30,389 bases of DNA from the NCBI GenBank assembly GCA_910592005.1, contig CAJVPP010000536.1, forward strand, positions 1 to 30,389. Direction: 5' to 3'. Within the stretch, counting starts at the first letter, position 1. Every line of letters begins with the position of its first letter. This DNA is from Funneliformis mosseae (Eukaryota; Glomeromycota; Glomeromycetes; Glomerales; Glomeraceae). Below the pieces are notes generated by a model that saw only the letters and a list, made by a program, of their open reading frames with translations, did no database searches and had not been told where the DNA came from. This document shows, piece by piece, positions 11,577 to 21,885 of the stretch. A program made the position numbers and the translations under genes.

Positions 11577-12870
11577 TCATAATTCACTAATGTCTATTAT
11601 AGGATTATTTTCACTTTCTTCAATAGCAGATGAAACTCCTCTTTTAACTTTGATATATTTCTCAATTTCTGTTACATATTCTTCTGTAGTTGTAATACCT
11701 ACTTTAATCTCAGTATTATAGACTATATCAGATTGTGCTTTATATGATTATTTTAGAGCATTAAAGGGATATGACCAGTTATAATACTACACATCATTAT
11801 TATATTTTTTCTTTTGTTAAATTTTAAATGATAATGATGTAGCAGCATAAGGATCAAGTACTTTTCTCAATAAATTTTTCAACTAAAAGAAGAAAATAAG
11901 AAAGAATATTAGTAAATATATTAAATAAATTTAAAATATGCTAAATTAAATAAAGAAATAATAAACCTCAGCTGATCACTAAGAATAGTCATATATAATA
12001 ATAACAGATTTTTGACAATTTTCTTTATCTATTTCGCTGATTTCTGATAAATAGTATAGGTAATTGCTGAGAATTCAGAGTAAAGGTCACCCTTCATATT
12101 TTATAATTCATTAGTCATTTCTTTAAACAAATTCTTTGCAACTTTTACTCACCAAGCTATTTTCTAATAAATAATAAATAATATTAAATTATTGATTCAA
12201 ATAGATATAAATCAGAATATATTTTATTTACTTACTTCATATATTCAATTATTATTATAAATTTATCATAGCTCTGAAGGGTCCTTTTTATTTTTCTTAA
12301 TTCTTTGAGCTGACTAATATGACTTATAAAGGGTTTTTAGCCAGTTCGTAAGTTTTTTAACAGAAGGCCAAAAATTTGAAGCCAAGGATTTTCATAATTT
12401 CAGAATCAGACTATAATATAATGTGATATTTTTCTCACTATTAAAGGTTCATTATAGTTCAAATCATCCTTTGAGCTGATAGTTTTCAAAACTACTTTCA
12501 TTTCAGCTTAAATATAAAAAGCAGAAAAAAAATCAGTTAAAAATTTAAATTATTAGATATAAATTCAAATATACCTTAGTTTCTTTTACATTAACCTCTT
12601 CTGTTATAGAATTATTATCATCCTCAGAATTATTTTATATCAATTCTAATTTATTATCAGTACAATACACTAGTTTTTTTTCTTTTGATTTTGATGATAA
12701 TTTTCCAATTTTTCTTCATTTTGTAAGAGGACTGGTATCAGACTATCTCAATGATCTGATAGCTATAAACTCTTAAATCAGTCAAGTCTTAAATATTAAA
12801 AAAAATTAGTTATTATAAATATAGGGTATTATTAGACTAGTTCTTTTAGATCGTAAATAAATCACCTGCG
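11577..12870 (-). pseudogene. Spliced gene remnant of unknown family
   Basis: On the minus strand, exons separated by short introns can be joined: introns 12788-12865, 12507-12574, 12164-12235 (donor GTAAGT) and 11883-11966, each with AG at the acceptor. Readable segments in order are SSKSKEKKLVYCTDNKLE; NNSEDDNNSITEEVNVKETK; VVLKTISSKDDLNYNEPLIV; KKLTNWLKTLYKSYQSAQRI; FKEMTNEL*NMKGDLYSEFS; LLRKVLDPYAATSLSFKI; VYNTEIKVGITTTEEYVTEI; KYIKVKRGVSSAIEESENNP. The stop is at 11577. Stops occupy likely Trp/Gln sites (AW*VKV, NEL*NM, QSAK*IK). It looks helical, charged and acidic near the N-terminus, with no catalytic motif I recognise. The LTR-like leader just upstream (12955-13230) suggests it is part of a retroelement, but it could be the 3' part of the coiled-coil gene at 13300-14541. 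Function unknown. Confidence 0.5.
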
Positions 12871-12954
12871 ATATCACAATTTAACAAAAGATTTCTTTCA
12901 TACAAAAGATTAAAAATATAGATATAAGATAAAAGAAATAGAAATAAATGAGAC

Positions 12955-13230
12955 AAGTGGGTATAATGTGTGTAATTAATTATTTAACAAATAAAAGACT
13001 AGTACTGCCTCTATTAATACATCTGTACTAAATAATTTATTCCTTAAAAATTTACTATAAGACAGATTTTTCTTTTTCTATATCTCCTACTTTTATATAA
13101 AAATATATTCTAATAATAATAAACTAAATAAAATAAAGAAAATAGATAAAATATATAAAATAATACAAATAAATAAAATAATAAAAATAAATAAAATAGT
13201 TTAAATAAATAAATAAATAAATAAATTAAA
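12955..13230 (-). repeat. LTR-like leader, second copy
   Basis: The minus strand has a TATATAAAA box at about 13095-13105, then TAGTACAGATGTATTAATAG and GAGGCAGTACTAG (13005-13035), then a TTGTTAAATAATTAATTA stretch. The order and several words match the leader at 2700-2945 ahead of the gag remnant. An ATAAATAA-type A/T microsatellite flanks both on the same side. Homology is clear in the 40-60 bp core and uncertain outside it. Confidence 0.4.
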
Positions 13231-13299
13231 TGATAATTAGATTACTAAATTTAGAAAATAAAAATGCAAATCATTTATCTATTTAGTGATACAAATGCA

Positions 13300-14541
13300 A
13301 ATCCTTTTACTGTTGCACAAAATTGATTATCTCTTTTTTTAATTTTTGTAGATCATTTTGACATATTATTTTTAAGTGTAATAATATTAGTATATGAATT
13401 TTTACCTCTCCTATAAATCTTCATTTTTCTTACTAAATTTCTTGTTTATTTTAGCAAAAAATCAGTTTTTTTTCAAGAGATCAGAATTTTGTCGCTCTAA
13501 TTTTTAATTCTCTTAATAAATTTGACAAGTTTTTCTTAATTCTCTATGTAAGAATAAAGAAAATATATTGTTAATTATAAAATAATAAATGTAAATAAAT
13601 CAAAAATAATATACTTGATTCTAAATTATCTAAATCATTAAAAATCTTAAATTTAGCTACAGCTGAAGTACTTGTTGTTGGTTATCATTGAAATTTCAAT
13701 AGAAGTCAAATTTTCTCATATCATTTTTGTATTTCTCCTAAATTTACGTCTATAATTTAAAAAGTTATTTAGTATTAATATAAAAATAGTATATTATGAC
13801 TAACTTATACTTTAAAATAATCAGCTTATCCTTAAACAATATTATATAAACACATTTTTATCTTTTTTCTATTATAGAAAAGCAAAAAATCAGTTTATTG
13901 TTTAAAAAATTAGCTAGTTAATTGATAAAATTTAACTTACACTTTTAAGTTCTTCATCAGTTGATTTTTTTTATTAGGAGCATGTTGTTAGTGTTATTTA
14001 AAACTGAGATTCTATTATAAAAATTAAAAAATCAGTTTATTATTTAAAAAATTGACTGGTTGATTAATAAAATTCAACTTATATTCTGGCTTTTCATCAG
14101 CTGATTTTTTTCATTATAAGCATTTTGTTAATATTATTTGCAACTGAGATTCTATTTTAAAAATTAAAAAAATTGGTTATTATTTAAAAAAATTGACTGG
14201 TTGATTGATAAAATTCAACTTATATTCTAGCTCTTCATCAGCAGATTTTTTTATTAGAGGTATTTTATTGGTATTATTTGCGACTGAGATTTTATTATAG
14301 AAATTAAAAAAATCAGTTATTATTTAAAAAATTGACTGGTTGATTGATAAAATTTAACTTATGTTTCAGCTCTTCATTGGTTAATTTTTTTTATTAGAAA
14401 TGTTTTGATGATATTGCTAATAACTGAAATTCTATTATAAAAAAGTAAAAAAATCAGTTTATCATTTAAAAAATTAGCTAGTTAATTAATAAAATTTAAC
14501 TTATGTTCTTTTTGTTCTTGTAATAATTTTTTGGTTAGCAT
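13300..14541 (-). pseudogene. Spliced coiled-coil gene remnant with a tandemly repeated exon
   Basis: The first readable exon gives NTTKMLTKKLLQEQKEHK (ATG at 14541). It is followed by four or five 141-bp units, each with a copy related to ISVANNTNKIPLIKKSADEE then LEYK. An exon at 13615-13749 reads VNLGEIQK*YEKI*LLLKFQ then **PTTSTSAVAKFKIFNDLD. A canonical 71-bp intron follows (13544-13614, donor GTATAT). The next exon is strongly coiled-coil: KTCQIY*EN*KLERQNSDLL, KKN*FFAKINKKFSKKNEDL, *ER*KFIY. Most stops are at Trp or Gln sites. No family was recognised; gag-like or nuclear coiled-coil proteins are possible. The start region and its upstream 200 bp are duplicated at 19545-19745. The gene may continue into 12870-11577. 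Confidence 0.45.
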
Positions 14542-14560
14542 TTTGGTAGTATTTTGTGAA
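13880..14560. repeat. 141-bp tandem repeat made of exon+intron units, five copies
   Basis: The landmark AATCAGTTTAT recurs with CAG (or its TGG variant) at 13891, 14033, 14174, 14314 and 14455, spacing 142, 141, 140, 141. On the minus strand every unit holds AAACTGAT (a good branch point), a T-rich tract, TATAATAG (acceptor), then a 72-73 nt exon and a TAAGTTGAATTTTATTAATC-type start of the next intron. Copies differ by transitions and by one base in an A-run. Confidence 0.75.
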
Positions 14561-14745
14561 TAGAGAAATTGTAAAAGAAGAAATTTGATTGTAAAGATAA
14601 AATTTTATTTAAAAAAATAAAGTTTGAGTTAAAATTATTTTTTAAAAAGTGGAAAAATTAAGCTTATTTATATAAATTTTCATATATATACTGAAAATAA
14701 ACTCAAATAGTTATATCAGATAATACATTAAATCAATATAATACT
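14542..14745 (-). promoter_or_regulatory. Putative promoter/leader of the repeated-exon gene
   Basis: Upstream of the ATG at 14541 the minus strand has a TATA-like TTTATATAAATAAGC (14662-14676). An AACTCAAACTTTAT box and a purine/pyrimidine-rich leader follow. The whole block is conserved at 19600-19745 upstream of the second copy (there TTTATACAAATAAGC), which supports a shared promoter rather than random A/T sequence. Confidence 0.4.
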
Positions 14746-16669
14746 TAAAGTAAATCAGAAACAATTTATTAATATAATTAATACTTTAATTATATTAAAC
14801 AAGATTTAAAATAAATCAAAAATAATTTTTCAATATATAAAATCAAAATGAACTTAAAGACAATTCTTTTATTATGCATTAAGTCTTAAAGTAAATTAGA
14901 AATAATTATCAATATAATAAAATACTTTACTAGAAATATTTTTACGTTATCATTGTATGATAGTTTTATTAATTTATATTATTTTTTAAGGAAATTAAAA
15001 ATAAATTAAAAATAAAAAAAATAAAAATGAAACAAAAAGAAAATGAAACAATATAAAAAAATGAAATTAAAAAAATGAAACGAAACTATAAAATAAAATA
15101 AAAAAATTAAATAAAGAAAATGAAATAAAAATATAAAATAAAATTAAGTGAATAAAATGAGAAGAAAAAATGAAATTAAACGAACAAGATAAAATAAAAA
15201 AAATAAAATAAAATGAAAAATTATTGTCTTATAGGCATGTTGCTATTTTACTGTATATTTCAGTTTTGTCTTACAGATATGTCATAATTTTGTCTTATAT
15301 TTCGTATTTACCTCATAAATAGGCAAATTACGATTTTTCCTTTGAGTGTGCCTTAATTCTAAAAAGGTAAATATATTTAATATAAATCTAAAAAATCATT
15401 TAAATATTTTTAATTATTACTTGGCCTATTTCAGAATTGAATTCTGAAGAGATTGTAAGTAATATAAGTTTACCTTCTACCTCTTTTCACTTTATTTTAA
15501 TAATTGCAGAAGTCTTAAAAAATATCAATTATACTATTAAGTTATATTTATCATTATATATTATTTATTTATTTACTTATATTATAATCATTTATTAAAT
15601 TCATCTATTTCAGTTCACATTAGCAAGTTGAATATGCTATATTATATTTTCAATTTATTTTTTAAGTTACACTTTGCCAAAACCCCTTATTACCTCTATA
15701 CCTTATATAATACTCTTTGTTTCTCCTCCTTCTTTTCTCGACTAATAAATTGATTTTGTTGTCTTTTCAAATTATTCTTGCGATCATTTTTGTATTTGTA
15801 AAAAAATATGATTTAAGAGTGAAAATTTAATTATTTTAAGATTCAAAAGGTGAAAAATTATATAATAGTAAAATACTTTCCTTTATAAATAAATTTATTT
15901 ATTTTATTTGATATCTTGTAAAATGCTTTACTCATGATTAAAATAATATAATTTTGATTGAAATTCTGATTTGTATTAAAAACAAAAAATTAAAATAATA
16001 ATTTAAGCATCATATTGTAAGTATATATCATATTATTTATAAAACTAGATTAATCCAAATATAATAAGTAAAATTCATAATTGAGATAATACAATATAGA
16101 CTCTTCGTAATCAAAATTCTAATTTATTTTAAAAACAAAAAGTTAATATAATAATACATTGTATTATTTATAAAATTAGATTAATTTAAAAATAACTTAC
16201 GCAAATTAATAAATATAATACATCAAATAATCAGAGTAAATCAATAATAATAAATCATCATATCAGTGATAAATAAAAATTATTATAAAATTATTTTCTA
16301 CAATTTAATAAAAAATCAATAAGCAATTTCAACATAAGTTCAACAAAAAATTGGTCAAAAATTAATAAAAATAATGTGATTTCTCAACACAATTTTAATA
16401 AATTTTAATACATCATAGGGAGATATTATTTAATCAATATAGTATCATCATCATATTATTCATATTATTATTATTTTATACTATTTTATGTAAAAAAATT
16501 AAATTAGTAATGTAAAATCAAACTATATGCAATACATAAAAATAACAAATTATGTATAAATGTAAATCTCATAAAATGCAAGATCGCATTTAATTTTTAT
16601 AATAAAACTCAAAATATTGAAAGTAGATTTGTTTATTTAATTAATATTCATAATGCTAAGTTGTTAATC
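14746..16669. other. AT-rich spacer with low-complexity blocks
   Basis: No firm gene. 14990-15222 is almost free of C on the plus strand (repeated AAAATGAAA/AAAATAAAA words). 15225-15310 holds two to three copies of a TTTTGTCTTAYAGRYATGT unit. 15955-16070 and 16110-16200 are a diverged duplication (ATTCTGATTTGTATTAAAAA versus ATTCTAATTTATTTTAAAAA, about 153 bp apart). A lysine-rich minus-strand stretch (FISREKKEEKQRVLYKV, about 15770-15700) may be an exon relic, unproven. Confidence 0.45.
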
Positions 16670-18085
16670 TCAGGTATTAACATAATTTCCTATTTTATTT
16701 TCATAATATTTGCACTCTGAATCACTTTTATTATCTTCTTTTTGACTTTTTCTCTCTTCTTCTCCCTCTTCTTTAATACTAATATTTCTGTTATTTTTAC
16801 TTAATACTTTTGCAAAATCTAAAATAGAATTATCTTCAATACTATCTACTGCTGTAAAAATCTCACAATACTTGAAAGATCATTGTACCATTATAAGACC
16901 AATTTTATCCTATACCTATTTGATCTAAATTGCTACTAATAAGTATAATAACCATTTAATTTTACTCACTGATATATATTCCTTAATAGTCTCATCTATC
17001 TATTGATTATAAGTATGACAAACCTATAAAAAATTTAAAAGTATTTATATTTATATAGATTAAGTAAATTAATATTAAACTAACCTTTACTTTAAATACT
17101 TTATTTAAAGATACATCTAATAGTTATAAATGTAAAATTAACCTATTTGGTATAATAGCAATATCTGTATTCTTTTCATTAAATTGATGTTTTACTGAAT
17201 CTGTTCTAATCACTAAATGAATCAAGAATAAGAAAAACTGTGATTTAAATTCAAATTAGTCTATTTACGTTATATATTTTTCACCTACCAAAGCATTTCT
17301 TTCTCATCCATTTAGCCATTTGAATTAGTATAAATAAATATACTATCTGAAAACTGCTCTCATGATACTTTAACTAATTTAAAATTATAAATAGAGACAG
17401 TTTAGTACTATCTACAAGACAAGTAAGAGTTACTATAAAATAAATGCATTTATATCTTGCTATAATAATTGAAATAGTTCTCTTTTTATATTCTTTAATA
17501 GTTGTCTGACTTAGTAAATTAAATAACATAAGTGTCATCATTCATATTACTAATTAATTTTAAAGAATAATTATGTTCAGTTCTTCAATAAAAAATATAT
17601 AAGAAAAAACTTTGTTATTCTTCATTATATTCTTTAAGTAATTTCTATATAACTATAATACATCAGTGATTTACTAACAAATAATAAAACATAAACTTAT
17701 TTATCCATTTATAAGAATTTGACATTTATAAATATCAGAATATAAGGTAAGATATCCTTGTTTTTTAGCTAAATTATGAGCTTTTACACTAATTATATAT
17801 TTAGTTACAGTTTTTAATTGACTTTTTAACTTATAAAACTACTTTAAAAGCTCCATTTTAAGTTATTGATATTTTGGCCTTACATCAGTATTAAGGTGTT
17901 AAATATATAGAGCTGTATATATTAAATCATTTTTTATTCTTTTAGTCACGAACTTGTTTTGGTTATATATTATATTTATTTGCAGTAGCTCAAATATTAT
18001 ATTTATTTTTATGATAAAATACAACTATTAATTTTTTTTAATATTCTATTGTCAATGTTGTTTTTGTAAATTTGTAACTCATCAT
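16670..18085 (-). pseudogene. Pogo-like transposase with psq-type HTH, degenerate
   Basis: ATG at 18085 (or 18082) begins MSYKFTKTTLTIEY, then a psq-type HTH: NI*ATANKYNI*PKQVRD*K with the expected Trp of RDW as a stop. After a frameshift comes VRPKYQ*LKMELLK*FYKLK, then SQLKTVTKYIISVKAHNLAK and KQGYLTLYSDIYKCQI, the CENP-B-type HTH. The DDE_1 region is recognisable from TNSNG*MDEKEMLW*VKN, FLILDSF (second Asp retained) and IIPNRLILHL*LLDVSLNKVF (third Asp retained). An intron of 61 bp lies at 17024-17084. The C-terminus reads KYCEIFTAVDSIEDNSILDF and an acidic/Lys-rich tail ending NKIGNYVNT. Clearly a different lineage from the copy at 6320-8183, which lacks the psq-like start. Not functional. 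Confidence 0.75.
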
Positions 18086-18904
18086 ATGCAAAAATTTTCT
18101 CTTGGTATTTTTTAAAATACTAATAGTTGTTGATCATTTTTAAATTTAAAAATTTTTGTATTTTTTTTTTGTCATAAGGCAAATTATTTAAGGAGATATC
18201 ATGAGCTATAATCTAAAAAAGAAGTATTAATTTTTATATCTAGAAATTTTCTTATCAACTCTGATTTTTTAATAGATTACTTAATTTTATAAAGTTAAAA
18301 AGGCAAAGTTTAGAAATGCAGTGTTATTGATATAAGAGGTTGAAATTTCTTCTATAATATTATTTTATCATTTTGTATAGTGTCTTCTTCTATTGCTTGA
18401 ACATTTTTTATAATTTTTATATAAAGGAAGGAAAAGTATTAGGTTTTTTTCAATATTTGCAAAGTGTGCATTAAAGGTCATGTATACAATAAAAAGCGGT
18501 TGGAATAAGAAAATAAATTTAATTTTTTTTAGTTTTAAAGTTGTGTAATTGTAACCTTTATATGTAATATCTTTTATATACTATATCTTTCTTAAAATAG
18601 TATCAGTTTCTCATTTAGTATCTGTGAGTACTATTTAAATTGAAAAATCATAGTTAAGATTAAGATTTTAGGTATTATATGTAGTGGTATACAGTATTAG
18701 GATTTTTTTATAATATTTTATCAGATAAACTTTAATTATCTATTATTTTTTTAATTATATTCAATATAATTAATAATAAAAAAATTTTTAAAATGACAAA
18801 AATAATCAAGTTTTTAAGATAAGTTAGTTATTATTTAATTAAACTAAATATTAAAAAAAGAAAATACTATACTAATAAAAATCAAATAAAAAAATAATAA
18901 TTCT
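18086..18904. other. AT-rich stretch, possible exon relics, nothing firm
   Basis: On the minus strand KNVQAIEEDTIQNDKIIL (about 18405-18350) and LDIKINTSFLDYSS (about 18245-18205) look more protein-like than random A/T translation. They may be exons of the repeated-exon gene whose start lies at 19545-19600, interrupted by the pogo-like insertion. No motif was recognised, so this is not called as a gene. Confidence 0.25.
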
Positions 18905-19575
18905 AATTATATATTTATAATTAAAAAAATCAGTTTATTTTTTTATTATTTTTTGAGAAATTGACTAAAATTCAACTTAAGTTTTGTCTGATTTTAATAA
19001 TTAAAGGCATATTTTTATTATAAAAAATAAAAAAATCAGTTTATTACTTTGAAAAATTGATTAAAATTCAACTTAAATTTCATTTAATTTTAATAGTTAA
19101 AAACATATTTCTATTATAAAAGTAAAAAGAATCAGTTTATTTTTTGTTTATTTTTTTAAAAAATTAATTTAAGTTTTATCTGATTTTGATAGTTAGAGAC
19201 ATATGTTTCTATTATAAAAAGTAAAAAAAATCAGTTTACTTTTATATATTTTTTGAAAAATTGACTAAAATTCAACTTAAGTTTCAATTGATTTTGATAG
19301 CTAGAGGTAGTGATGTATATTTTTGATATCCCAGAGATTTGTTATCCTAGCTATATATCCTAGCTATATGTCTCAATCTGTCCCATACTATATTCTAAAT
19401 GTTCTATCTGTTCCATCTATATCCTATCAGTATCCTATCAGTGTTCCATTAATGTCTCATGACAATACTAGCTGAAGGTATATTTTTATATAGAAAATAA
19501 AAAAAATAGTTTATTTTTTGTTTATTTTTAAAAAATTAATTAAAATTTAACTAAGTTCTTTTTGTTCTTGGGACA
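18905..19575. repeat. ~100-bp tandem repeat related to the 13.9 kb array
   Basis: AATCAGTTTA recurs at 18931, 19037, 19133 and 19232 and again, altered, at about 19507 after an inserted repeat (19307-19479). Minus-strand units carry AAACTGATTTTTTT, TTTTTATAATAG, a short exon-like piece (YVSNYQNQIKLK in one unit) and AAGTTGAATTTTAGTCAATT. The intron half matches the 141-bp array; the exon half is shorter. Confidence 0.65.
19307..19479. repeat. Dispersed repeat, copy 2, inserted in the ~100-bp array
   Basis: It runs from GGTAGTGATGTATATTTTTG through AGATTTGTTATCCTAG, AGCTATATGTCTCAATCTGT and TTCTATCTGTTCCATCTATA to GCTGAAGGTA. It matches 8294-8448, with an extra TAGCTATATATCC duplication. It interrupts a repeat unit between TAGAGG and TATTTTTATATAG, and GGTA occurs at both edges, suggesting insertion with a short duplication. 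Confidence 0.65.
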
Positions 19576-19750
19576 ATTTTTTTAGTATTTTGGTAACATA
19601 TAAAAAGAAAAAATTTGAAATGATTGTAAAAAGATAAAGTTTGAGTTAAAATTATTTTTTAAAAAGTGAAAAAATTAAGCTTATTTGTATAAATATTCCT
19701 AATTTATCAGAAATAAACTTAAATAGTATATTAAATCAATATTAATAAAA
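19576..19750 (-). promoter_or_regulatory. Duplicated leader/start of the repeated-exon gene, second copy
   Basis: The minus strand matches 14500-14745: TTTATACAAATAAGC, AATTTTAACTCAAACTTTAT, then a start exon ending LSQEQKEL (compare LLQEQKEH at 14.5 kb). Homology fades beyond about 19745, where the first copy also stops matching. Confidence 0.45.
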
Positions 19751-19837
19751 GCATCCTTTTAATTTATCAAGTTCTTCAAATATTCAATATTATTTTAACA
19801 AATCAGTTTAATCTAAAAATTCAGTCTTTTAAAATAA

Positions 19838-20553
19838 TAAAACTATTATATCTAAGGAATAATAATATTATTATACTTAAAGAATGATAATAACATAATA
19901 CTTAAGCAATAATAATATTATTATTTCTTTAAAACGATAAAACTATTATACCTAAGAAATGATAAAATATTCTACCTAATATATAAATAAAACTATTATT
20001 TCTTAGATATAATAAAATATTGTACTTAAGAAATGATAAATGCATTATATTTAAGAAATAATAATACTATTATGCCTAAGAAATGATAAATATATTATAT
20101 ATGGTAATATCATTCTTTAGACATAATAATACTATTATACCTTAGGAACAATAAAAATATCATACTTTAGGAATTATAATACTATCATTTCTTTAAAATG
20201 ATAAAATATAATATCTAAGGTATAATAAAACCATTATTCTTTAGGTATAATAAAACATTGTAACTAAGAAATGATAAATATATTATACATGGTAACATTG
20301 TATCTTATGTATAATAAATGCATTATATTTAAGAAATAATAAAAAATATCATTTCTTAGAAATAATAATACTATTGTATCTTAGAAATGATAATACAATT
20401 GTATTTAAGAATTAATAAATGCATTGTATATGGTAATATCATTTTTTAGACATAATAATATTATTGTATCTTAAAAATAATAAAAATATTATACTTTAAG
20501 AACGATAATACTATTATATCTTAAAAAGATAAAACTATTATATTTAAGGAATA
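19838..20553. repeat. Satellite A: ~20-25 bp palindrome-rich array
   Basis: The unit TATTATACCTAAGAAATGAT followed by AAAAC recurs about thirty times with spacing of roughly 20-25 bp and transition differences. Some units appear in opposite orientation (ATCATTTCTTAGGTATAATA). The same family continues at 20727-20787 after an inserted MITE, and recurs at 23101-23172 and 25444-25775. Confidence 0.75.
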
Positions 20554-20724
20554 CAATTAACTCTTATTATAACGAACTCTATGTCTTAGACCTCAACTTC
20601 ACTATAAGGTTATAGTGAAGATTTTAAAAGATTTGATTGGCCAATTTGCTATAACAAGAGTATTTTTATTATATTTGTTTAAAAATTTGTTATATCAAGA
20701 GTTCACTATATCAAGAGTTGACTG
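20554..20724. mobile_element. 171-bp MITE with pogo/mariner-like TIRs and TA duplication
   Basis: The left end CAATTAACTCTTATTATAAC and the reverse complement of the right end CAGTCAACTCTTGATATAGT agree over 26 bp at 20 positions, mismatches mostly transitions. TA flanks both sides (20552-20553 and 20725-20726). In the middle is a near-perfect 11-bp hairpin CTTCACTATAAGG/TTATAGTGAAG (20597-20620). It interrupts satellite A. No coding capacity. Confidence 0.6.
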
Positions 20725-20787
20725 TAATAAATATATTATATCTAATATACAATGATAATATTATTTCTTAAGTACAATTAGAAATGT

Positions 20788-21255
20788 TAAAATCCAGTTT
20801 AGTTCTGAAACTTCCAGTTCTAAAAAGAATCTAGTCTATAGGATTGGATTTTAAGAATAGGTCCTGAGACTGCAGTCTTAAGATTGTAATCCTATAGAAA
20901 TTAAGACTTACAATCTTAAGATTACGATTTTATAGAAATTAGAACTTGTGATCTTAAAACTGCAGTCTTATAATTAGAACTTATGATTCTAAAACTTAAT
21001 CCTATATAATTAGGATTTGTAATCTTTAAATTACAATCTTATAGAAAATAATCATTTAAGAAGAATGATATATCATTTGACTTAAATTATAAAAGAAATA
21101 ATTATTCAAGATGAATTATTGACTTGAATGATAAAAGAAATAATCGTTAAGAAGAATAATAAAAAATTATTTGACTTGAATGATTATTTTTTTATAAAAC
21201 TGCAATCTTAAGACTATAGTTTTAGAACTGTAAATCCTAATTTTTATATAATTGC
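20788..21255. repeat. Satellite B (AAGACTGCAGTCTT family), interrupted by an inverted block of the 50-bp satellite
   Basis: Self-complementary words recur: GACTGCAGTCTTAAGATTG, CAATCTTAAGATTACG, ATCCTATAGAAATTAAGACT. At 21045-21190 it is split by a block of AAGAAGAATGAT/TTGACTTGAATGAT units. That block is bounded by AAAATAATCATTTAAG and, in inverse orientation, CTTGAATGATTATTTT (15 of 16 complementary). B resumes at 21191. Confidence 0.7.
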
Positions 21256-21445
21256 AGTTAATACTCTAAATGGTTCAGTTTGATCTAAATTATAAGCCAA
21301 TCTGAAACTGAACCAAAAATTTTGTTTAGTTCAGTTCAGATTATAAATCTTAAAAATGTTAATTCAAAACTGAACTGAATCGTAAATTGGTAAAAATCTG
21401 AACTGAACTGAAAATTTCAGATTAATCTAAAAGTTTAGTTTGATA
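21256..21445. repeat. Satellite C, left arm (CTGAAC/GTTCAG family)
   Basis: Repeated AATCTGAACTGAACTGAAAA, GTTTAGTTCAGTTCAGATTA and CAGATTAATCT words, mostly palindromic. The B-to-C junction TGCAGTTAATACTCTAAATG then GTTCAG is the inverse of the C-to-B junction near 22960-22985 (20 of 26 positions). Confidence 0.7.
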
Positions 21446-21469
21446 TATTCAAATCTTGAAGGAAACCTA

Positions 21470-21885
21470 ATGTGTAATTCTCTAAAGAGTTTTGCAATTA
21501 TTCCACAATTCCTTTGAAATTTCGCAAGTAATTTGTGATTCTCTTAAAATTTCACAATTACTTTATGATTTCCTTAAAGTTTCGCAAGTAATTTGCAATT
21601 CTCTTAAAGTTTTACAATTACTTTATGATTTTCTTTTAAGTTTCGCAAGTATTTTATACTTCTCTTAGAGTTTTACAATTACTTTGCGATTCCTCTTGGA
21701 GTTTTGCAAGTAATTTGCGATTCTCTTAAGAGTTTTGCAATTATTTTATGATTTTTTTAAAGTTTCGCAAGTAATTTATGATTCTCTTAGAATTTCGCAA
21801 TTACTTTGCGATTTTTTTTAGAGTTTCACAAGTAATTTGTGATTCTCTTAAGAGTTTTGCAATTACTTTACAATTCTCCTTATTG
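21470..21885. repeat. Satellite E: 30-bp unit with CGCAAGTAATTTGCG hairpins
   Basis: Two alternating 30-bp units, TTCTCTTAAAGTTTCGCAAG then TAATTTGCGA, and TTCTCTTAAAGTTTTGCAAT then TACTTTGCGA, repeat about fourteen times. The cores CGCAAgtaatTTGCG and TCGCAAttactTTGCGA are inverted repeats. The array is richer in CG dinucleotides than its surroundings. Confidence 0.8.
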
